A stretch of DNA of 13,222 nt from Citreimonas sp042096055. GTDB lineage: Bacteria; Pseudomonadota; Alphaproteobacteria; Rhodobacterales; Rhodobacteraceae. The notes under the pieces are model-generated. The model saw only the letters and a program-made list of their open reading frames with translations. It made no database searches and had not been told where the DNA came from. A program made the position numbers and the translations under genes. The stretch is from positions 1-13,222 of the forward strand of contig NZ_JBELMH010000084.1 in assembly GCF_042096055.1 (NCBI RefSeq), given 5' to 3'. The first letter of the stretch is position 1; every line of letters begins with the position of its first letter. Of the stretch, positions 8,864 through 13,222 are shown piece after piece.

Positions 8864-9796
8864 ATGCGCATCTGCCGTGATCATCGCGACGTGCCCCCCG
8901 AAGATCGTGGCGCCAGCGCCGCGATCGGAAACTTCGACGGCGTGCACCGGGGCCACCAGGCGGTGATCGGCCTGGCGCGCGACGCCTGCCCCGACGCGCC
9001 GCTGGGCGTCGTCACGTTCGAGCCGCATCCCCGCCAGTTCTTCCAGCCCGACGCGGCGCCGTTCCGCCTGATGGGGCGCGGGGCGCGCGCCTCGCGGCTG
9101 GAAAAGCTGGGGGTCGAGCGGCTTTATGAGGTCGGGTTCGACGCGGATCTCGCGTCGCTCAGCCCCCGCGACTTCGCCGCGCGCGTGCTGCGCGACGGGC
9201 TGGGCCTGCGCCACGCGGTGGTGGGCGGCGACTTCCGCTTCGGCAAGGGCCGCGCCGGCGACGCCGAGGCGCTGACCGCCTTCGGCGCCGAGATGGGATT
9301 CGGCGTGACCGTGGCGCCGCTGCTGCACGAGGGCGAGAAGCAGGTGTCGTCCACGGCGATCCGCACTGCCCTGTCCGAGGGCCGGCCCGGCGACGCGGCC
9401 GACCTGCTGGGCCACTGGCACCGGATAGAGGGGCCGGTGCTGGGCGGCGAACGCCGCGGCCGCGAGCTGGGCTTTCCCACCGCGAACATGAGCATCGACG
9501 GCCTGCACCCGCCGCGCTTCGGCGTCTACGCGGTGCTGGTCGACGTGCGCGACGGGCCGCACGTGGGCCGCTACGACGGCGCGGCGTCGGTCGGCGTGCG
9601 TCCGATGTTCGGCGAGAACCTTCCCAACATCGAGACCTACCTGTTCGACTTCTCGGGCGACCTCTACGGCGCGACGCTGTCGGTCGCGCTGGTCGAGTTC
9701 CTGCGCCCCGAGGCGCGATTCGACGGGCTGGACGCGCTGATCGCGCAGATGGACGCCGATTGCGCCCGCGCCCGCGCGGTGCTGGAGGCCCTGTGA
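8864..9796 (+). CDS. ribF: Bifunctional riboflavin kinase/FAD synthetase
   Basis: This 310-residue cytoplasmic enzyme phosphorylates riboflavin to FMN and then adenylylates FMN to FAD. The N-terminal FAD-synthetase (nucleotidyltransferase) domain shows AIGNFDGVHRGHQAVIG (20–36), VTFEPHPRQFF, a VVGGDFRFGKGRAGD segment and SSTAIRTALSEG. The C-terminal flavokinase domain shows GRELGFPTANM with the metal- and phosphate-binding PTAN, then FGVYAV, ASVGVRPMFG and the IETYLFDFSGDLYG segment with its catalytic-region Glu. Length is normal for bacterial RibF. I chose the ATG at 8864 because the open frame further upstream (to 8762) lies inside yggS and adds no RibF-like sequence. The weak ribosome site is a reservation. 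Its stop codon overlaps the GTG start of the next gene by four bases. Confidence 0.94.
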   Translation: MRICRDHRDVPPEDRGASAAIGNFDGVHRGHQAVIGLARDACPDAPLGVVTFEPHPRQFFQPDAAPFRLMGRGARASRLEKLGVERLYEVGFDADLASLSPRDFAARVLRDGLGLRHAVVGGDFRFGKGRAGDAEALTAFGAEMGFGVTVAPLLHEGEKQVSSTAIRTALSEGRPGDAADLLGHWHRIEGPVLGGERRGRELGFPTANMSIDGLHPPRFGVYAVLVDVRDGPHVGRYDGAASVGVRPMFGENLPNIETYLFDFSGDLYGATLSVALVEFLRPEARFDGLDALIAQMDADCARARAVLEAL

Positions 9797-10248
9797 GCGA
9801 CGACACGCTGTCCCCCCGCTTCTGGGAGCGCAAGCGGCTGGACCAGATGAACCGCGCCGAGTGGGAGGCGCTGTGCGACGGCTGCGGCAAATGCTGCCTC
9901 AACAAGCTCGAGGACGAGGACACCGGCGAGGTCGCGCTGACGCGCGTCGCCTGCCGGCTGTTCGACGACAGCACCTGCCGGTGCTCGCAATACCCGATCC
10001 GGCACCAGTTCGTGCCCGAATGCATCGTCATGACGCCGCGCAACATCGGCGACCACGCCTATTGGCTGCCCGACACCTGCGGCTACAAGCGGTTGTGGCA
10101 GGGCCGCGCGCTCGAGCCGTGGCACCCGCTGATCTCGGGGCGCGCCGACAGCGTGCACGAGGCGGGGATCAGCATGCAGCACCGCACCGTGTCGGAATTC
10201 GAGGTGGCGGACGAGGACTGGGAAGACCACATCATCGAAGACGATTGA
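9793..10248 (+). CDS. UPF0260 family cysteine-cluster protein, YcgN type
   Basis: This 151-residue protein has nine cysteines, most of them in the family pattern CDGCGKCC (28–35), CRLFDDSTCRC (54–64), C77 and C96. It matches the UPF0260/YcgN branch of the YkgJ-like cysteine-cluster proteins in both length and motifs. The cysteine array suggests metal or iron–sulfur binding, but the function is unknown. I start it at the GTG at 9793, giving (M)SDDTLSPRFWERKRLDQM. The in-frame ATG at 9760 lies inside ribF and adds unrelated arginine- and proline-rich residues. The GTGA overlap with the ribF stop implies translational coupling. The threonine aldolase gene follows after 12 bp. Confidence 0.9.
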   Translation: MSDDTLSPRFWERKRLDQMNRAEWEALCDGCGKCCLNKLEDEDTGEVALTRVACRLFDDSTCRCSQYPIRHQFVPECIVMTPRNIGDHAYWLPDTCGYKRLWQGRALEPWHPLISGRADSVHEAGISMQHRTVSEFEVADEDWEDHIIEDD

Positions 10249-10260
10249 AAGGACGCCCCC

Positions 10261-11292
10261 ATGCATTTCGCATCCGACAACAGCGGCCCGGCCCATGCCT
10301 CGGTCCTCGAGGCGCTGGCCGAAGCCAACGACGGCTACGCGATGGGCTACGGCACCGACGCGCTGTCGATCGAGGTCCGCGACGGGCTGCGCGCCCTGTT
10401 CGAGGCGCCCGAGGCCGAGGTGTTCCTGGTGCCGACCGGCACGGCCGCCAACAGCCTGGCGCTGGCCTGCCTGTGCGAGCCCTACCGCTCGATCTTCTGC
10501 GCCGAGCTGGCGCATATCCACGTGGACGAGTGCAACGCGCCGGAATTCTACACCGGCGGCGCCAAGCTGTGGCCCGTGCCGCACGGCGACCGGATGACGC
10601 CCGAGACGCTGCGCGCCGCGATCGCCGCGTCGAAGGCGAACGGTATCCACGGCCCCGTGGGCGGCGCGGTGTCGATCACCAGCGTGACCGAGGGCGGCAA
10701 CGTGCTGACCATCGACGAGATCGCGGCGCTGTCGGCGGTCGCGAAAGAGGCCGGCCTGCCGCTGCACCTCGACGGCGCGCGTTTCGCCAATGCCTGCGTC
10801 AAGCTGGGCTGCACTCCGGCCGAGATGTCGTGGAAGGCCGGCGTCGACGTGGCGGTCTTCGGCGGCACCAAGAACGGGTTGCTGGGCGCCGAGGCTGTGA
10901 TCTTCTTCGATCCGGCGCTGGCGCGCGGCTTCGCCGAACGGCGCAAGCGCGGCGGGCACCTGTTCTCGAAGCACCGGATGCTGGCGGCGCAGATGAAGGC
11001 GTACCTGGCCGATGACCTGTGGTTCGAGCTTGCCAAGCGCGCCAACGCCGCCTGCGACATGATGCGCGCGGGCTTCGAGGCGCAGGGCGTGAAGATCGAG
11101 AACGAGACCCACGCCAACATGCTGTTCGCCCACCTGCCCGCGCGCGTGCACGACGCGCTGAAGGCCGAGGGCGCCGTCTACCACACCTTCGCCGAAGAGG
11201 ACGGGCTGATCCCGGGCCGATTCGTCTGCGATTGGTCGACGGGACAGGGCGCGGTGGACGCGCTGCTGGCGGCGCTGAAGCGGCACCTCTAG
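10261..11292 (+). CDS. ltaE: Low-specificity L-threonine aldolase
   Basis: This 343-residue fold-type I PLP enzyme cleaves L-threonine or L-allo-threonine to glycine and acetaldehyde. It begins MHFASDNSGPAHASVLEAL; the family's usual opening D-x-x-GPxxPxVL is recognisable. Further signatures are GYGTDALSIEVRDGLRALF, the FLVPTGTAANSLAL cofactor loop, AHIHVDECNAPEF with H85 stacking on PLP, LHLDGARFANA with D171 and R174, and FGGTKNG with the Schiff-base lysine K204. An AAAGGA ribosome site lies 7 nt before the ATG. It ends the ribF–UPF0260–ltaE run; a 10-bp hairpin follows. Stereospecificity (L-allo or low specificity) cannot be told from sequence. Confidence 0.93.
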   Translation: MHFASDNSGPAHASVLEALAEANDGYAMGYGTDALSIEVRDGLRALFEAPEAEVFLVPTGTAANSLALACLCEPYRSIFCAELAHIHVDECNAPEFYTGGAKLWPVPHGDRMTPETLRAAIAASKANGIHGPVGGAVSITSVTEGGNVLTIDEIAALSAVAKEAGLPLHLDGARFANACVKLGCTPAEMSWKAGVDVAVFGGTKNGLLGAEAVIFFDPALARGFAERRKRGGHLFSKHRMLAAQMKAYLADDLWFELAKRANAACDMMRAGFEAQGVKIENETHANMLFAHLPARVHDALKAEGAVYHTFAEEDGLIPGRFVCDWSTGQGAVDALLAALKRHL

Positions 11293-11305
11293 GGCGGCGG
11301 GGTCA

Positions 11306-11328
11306 GGCCGCGCGGAACCCGCGCGGCC
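11306..11328 (+). terminator. GC-rich hairpin after ltaE
   Basis: GGCCGCGCGG (11306–11315) pairs perfectly over 10 bp with CCGCGCGGCC (11319–11328) around an AAC loop, beginning 14 bp after the ltaE stop. No T-tract follows, so it may be a non-canonical terminator or a 3'-end stabiliser. Confidence 0.5.
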
Positions 11329-11337
11329 GCCGCGGGC

Positions 11338-11366
11338 TTGATCGCGTGTGGACGGCTGCCGATATC
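11338..11366 (+). promoter_or_regulatory. Possible lolA promoter
   Basis: TTGATC (11338–11343) and GATATC (11361–11366) are 17 bp apart, directly after the ltaE hairpin and about 75 bp before the lolA ATG. The -35 box matches four of six consensus bases and the -10 box is weaker. Position and spacing support it as the start of a new transcription unit. Confidence 0.33.
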
Positions 11367-11442
11367 TGCCTGAACGGGCGTGTTATCGCATGACGCCAGC
11401 CGCCGTGCCACGACAGCGCCGAACCCGCAGGAAGGACCCACC

Positions 11443-12024
11443 ATGCCGCGACTCATCCTGACCGCCCTCGCCACCGTGCTTGCCATGACCGGCGCCGCAC
11501 GCGCCGACCAGCTCTCGCTGGGCGAGATCTCGGCCTATCTGAACTCGATCTCCTCGGCCGAGGCGGACTTCACCCAGATCAACGCCGACGGCACGATCTC
11601 GACCGGGGATCTCGCGATCAAGCGCCCGGGCAAGGTGCGCTTCGACTACGACCCGCCGGAACAGGCGCTGGTGCTGGCTTCGGCGGGCGCTGTCTACGTG
11701 ATGGACCGCAAGACCGGCGCACAGCCCAACACCTACCCGCTGAGCCAGACGCCGCTGTCGATCATCCTCGACCGCAACGTCGACCTGACGCGCGCGGGCA
11801 TGGTCGTCGGGCACGAATACGACGGCACGGCGACGATCGTCACCGCGCAGGATCCCCAGCGCCCGGAATACGGCCGCATCCGGCTGAAGTTCACCGACAA
11901 TCCGGTCGAGCTGCGCCAGTGGGTGATCGAGGACGGCAACGGTGCCACCACCGTCGCCCTGGGCGGTCTGCGCAAGACCGCCAACATCCCAAACAGCGTG
12001 TTCGATCCCCAGCGGGTGAACTGA
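11443..12024 (+). CDS. lolA: LolA-type outer-membrane lipoprotein carrier
   Basis: This 193-residue protein has a Sec signal peptide, MPRLILTALATVLAMTGAARA, with predicted cleavage before DQLSLGEI. It is then a single LolA beta-barrel-like domain with AEADFTQINADGTISTGDLAIKRPGKVRFDY and VLASAGAVYVMDRKTG. LolA carries lipoproteins released by LolCDE across the periplasm. In alphaproteobacteria LolB is often missing and LolA-like proteins may act alone; that is family knowledge, not seen here. The ATG at 11443 is chosen because of the strong AGGAAGGA ribosome site (11429–11436) and the clean signal peptide; the open frame begins 21 codons earlier. The neighbouring genes encode putative lipoproteins that would be clients. 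Confidence 0.9.
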   Translation: MPRLILTALATVLAMTGAARADQLSLGEISAYLNSISSAEADFTQINADGTISTGDLAIKRPGKVRFDYDPPEQALVLASAGAVYVMDRKTGAQPNTYPLSQTPLSIILDRNVDLTRAGMVVGHEYDGTATIVTAQDPQRPEYGRIRLKFTDNPVELRQWVIEDGNGATTVALGGLRKTANIPNSVFDPQRVN

Positions 12025-12030
12025 AGCGAC

Positions 12031-12054
12031 GGCACGCGCGTCAGCGCGCGTGCC
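12031..12054. terminator. Perfect hairpin shared by convergent lolA and SLT genes
   Basis: GGCACGCGCG (12031–12040) and CGCGCGTGCC (12045–12054) form a perfect 10-bp stem with a TCAG loop. The loop contains the complement of the minus-strand gene's stop codon. Located between convergent genes, it probably stops transcription in both directions, although neither side has a clear T-tract. Confidence 0.6.
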
Positions 12055-12631
12055 GGCAGTTCCGAAGCTGGATGTCGTAGGTGACGGCGCGGCGACCGAC
12101 CTCGTCGGCCACGCGCAACAGCCAGCTCTTGGCGTTGTACGAGCCGCTGCGATAGCCGCCCCGCCCTTCGTGATAGGCCAGGTACTGCCGCCGCGCATCA
12201 CTCAGGGGGATGCCCAGCTCGCGCGTGGTGGCGGCCATGTACCAGCCCATGAAGTCGGTCGCGTCGCGGATATCGTCGCGGCGCGCCCGCCAGCCGCCGC
12301 TTTGCTCGACATACTCGTCCCAGGTGCCGTCGAGCGCCTGGCTGTAGCCGAAGGCCGAGCTTTGCCGCCCGACCGGGATCACCCCCAACGTGTAGCGCAG
12401 CGGCGTGCGCGCGTCGGAGATGAACTTGCTTTCCTGGTAGATCGTCGCCATCTGGACCGGAACGGGAACGCCCCAGCGCCGTTCGGCGTTACGGAAGGCG
12501 CGGTAATAGCCGGGACGTTCCCCGAGTATCGCACACGCGTCGTCTAGGTTGCGCGGTGCCGTCCCCGATCCGCCGCCGCCACAGGACGCCGCCAGAAGGA
12601 CGATCACCAATGCGCGAAGCCATCTGCTCAT
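12041..12631 (-). CDS. Lytic transglycosylase-like (SLT domain) lipoprotein
   Basis: This 196-residue protein starts MSRWLRALVIVLLAASC, a lipoprotein-type signal peptide with a slightly atypical lipobox (AASC) and the acylated cysteine at residue 17, then a glycine-rich linker. The rest resembles a compact lysozyme-like SLT domain of the alphaproteobacterial SLT_4 type: IYQESKF with the likely catalytic E67, SSAFGYSQALDGTWDEY, a DATDFMGWY segment and YLAYHEGRGGY. Lytic transglycosylases cleave the MurNAc–GlcNAc bond of peptidoglycan to leave a 1,6-anhydro end. It would act from a membrane anchor in the periplasm. The ATG at 12631 has a GAGG ribosome site at normal spacing. C192 near the C-terminus could pair with C33, which is inference. 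Confidence 0.82.
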   Translation of the reverse strand: MSRWLRALVIVLLAASCGGGGSGTAPRNLDDACAILGERPGYYRAFRNAERRWGVPVPVQMATIYQESKFISDARTPLRYTLGVIPVGRQSSAFGYSQALDGTWDEYVEQSGGWRARRDDIRDATDFMGWYMAATTRELGIPLSDARRQYLAYHEGRGGYRSGSYNAKSWLLRVADEVGRRAVTYDIQLRNCRHAR

Positions 12632-12651
12632 GTTGCCTCATGCTCTGGTCG

Positions 12652-12690
12652 TCTTTTTTTTCATTTAGCATAGACGATGTGGACGTGCGG
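12652..12690 (-). promoter_or_regulatory. AT-rich promoter region of the SLT lipoprotein gene, with A8 tract
   Basis: On the minus strand, a TATGCT box (12672–12667) lies upstream of a run of eight A's (12661–12654), with a weak TTTCGC about 17 bp further upstream. It is one of the few AT-rich patches in the window. Promoter function is inferred from composition and position. Confidence 0.3.
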
Positions 12691-12820
12691 CGAAATGCCC
12701 AAGGGCGCCCGCGCGATCACGTTTTCGGCGGGGTCGATCCGCCGGGGGCTGGCATGTCCACGAAAGGGCACTGTATGACTTGGGGTTCACAGAGTGTTTC
12801 CCGCCCCGCCGGGCCACCGA

Positions 12821-12850
12821 TTGGACAGCCGGACGGAAGCGGACTACATT
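12821..12850 (+). promoter_or_regulatory. Possible hspQ promoter
   Basis: TTGGAC (12821–12826) and TACATT (12845–12850) are 18 bp apart. The -10 box matches four of six bases. The predicted transcript would start only about 10 nt before the hspQ ATG, cutting into the ribosome site, which counts against it. A CTTGGGG at 12779 could be part of a heat-shock sigma-32 site, but I see no convincing partner. Confidence 0.22.
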
Positions 12851-12866
12851 AAGCGCAGAGGCACAC

Positions 12867-13193
12867 ATGCATAGACAGCGCGCGAAATACAATCTGGGCC
12901 AGGTGGTCCGTCACCGCAAACACCCCTTCCGGGGGGTGGTTTTCGACGTGGACCCCGAATTCGCCAACACCGAGGAGTGGTACGAATCCATCCCCGAAGA
13001 GGCGCGACCGGCCAAGGAACAGCCGTTCTACCACCTGCTGGCCGAGAACGAGCAAAGCTTCTACGTGGCCTACGTGTCGGAACAGAACCTGGTCGCCGAT
13101 TATTCCGGCGAGCCGGTGGATCACCCCGACATCCCGGACCTGTTCGGCGCCTTCGTCGACGGCAGCTACGAGCTTCACTTCCAGCTGAACTGA
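12867..13193 (+). CDS. hspQ: Heat shock protein HspQ
   Basis: This 108-residue protein closely matches the HspQ family (formerly YccV, hemimethylated-DNA-binding-like). It contains AKYNLGQVVRHRKHPFRGVVFDVDPEF-type sequence (6–32), then NTEEWYESIP, QPFYHLLAENE (52–62), YVAYVSEQNLVADYSGEPVDHPD and a C-terminal SYELHFQLN. In enterobacteria HspQ is heat-induced and acts as a specificity factor for the Lon protease, also affecting DnaA levels; transfer of that role to this species is inference. Length is normal. The ATG at 12867 follows an AGAGGC ribosome site and fits the family N-terminus; the frame stays open back to 12780 without family similarity. Confidence 0.95.
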   Translation: MHRQRAKYNLGQVVRHRKHPFRGVVFDVDPEFANTEEWYESIPEEARPAKEQPFYHLLAENEQSFYVAYVSEQNLVADYSGEPVDHPDIPDLFGAFVDGSYELHFQLN

Positions 13194-13221
13194 GCCGCCG
13201 CGCCCGTTCGGGATCGGCTCA
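13191..13221 (+). terminator. Candidate terminator of hspQ at the window edge
   Basis: TGAGCCG (13191–13197, containing the hspQ stop codon) pairs with CGGCTCA (13215–13221). Inside it, CCCG/CGGG (13203–13206 and 13209–13212) forms a smaller stem. The sequence ends here, so a following T-tract cannot be checked. Confidence 0.4.
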
Positions 13222-13222
13222 A

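Noticed and set aside
9664..11286. Open frame of 540 codons on the minus strand, antisense to ribF, the UPF0260 gene and ltaE
   Set aside because: The plus-strand genes have clear family motifs. The antisense product is compositionally biased and has no domain.

Overview
The window is high-GC chromosomal DNA from an alphaproteobacterium, most likely the Rhodobacteraceae (Roseobacter/Rhodobacter group). This is inferred from the strong G/C bias at third codon positions, the holA–lptE–leuS gene order with a DUF3576 lipoprotein gene nearby, a Rhodobacter-type porin, and the SLT-type lipoprotein and HspQ proteins. No genus is claimed. There is no sign of mobile elements, CRISPR arrays, tRNA or rRNA genes. 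The window is packed with genes: the longest non-coding stretches are 5270–5523 (about 254 bp) and 12632–12866 (about 235 bp), and no stretch over 300 bp lacks a gene.

Layout. (1) 1–3248, minus strand: leuS, lptE and holA (5' end only, cut by the window edge) form a tight operon joining leucyl-tRNA charging, outer-membrane LPS assembly and the DNA polymerase III clamp loader. (2) 3418–4677, plus strand: a lone GT4-type glycosyltransferase, divergent from leuS. (3) 4766–5269, minus strand: a DUF3576 lipoprotein, convergent with the glycosyltransferase. (4) 5270–5523: the divergent regulatory region, with palindromes and a likely porin promoter and leader. (5) 5524–6579, plus strand: a very acidic outer-membrane porin closed by a strong intrinsic terminator. 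(6) 6680–11292, plus strand: a run of five genes, namely TPR-sulfotransferase, yggS-type PLP homeostasis protein, ribF, UPF0260 (YcgN-type) cysteine-cluster protein and low-specificity threonine aldolase. Two of the junctions have overlapping start and stop codons. (7) 11443–12024, plus strand: a LolA-type lipoprotein carrier. (8) 12041–12631, minus strand: a lytic-transglycosylase-like lipoprotein, sharing a perfect hairpin terminator with lolA. (9) 12867–13193, plus strand: hspQ.

Two themes recur. Envelope biogenesis is heavily represented: lptE, the glycosyltransferase, the DUF3576 lipoprotein, the porin, lolA and the SLT lipoprotein. The central plus-strand run brings together cofactor genes: YggS buffers PLP, RibF makes FMN and FAD (FMN is needed by the PLP-forming oxidase), and threonine aldolase uses PLP. 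I see no obviously new multi-gene system. The points most worth a second look are the porin, whose mature form has no lysine and only four arginines against roughly 60 acidic residues, the palindromes in front of it, and the sulfotransferase overlapping yggS.
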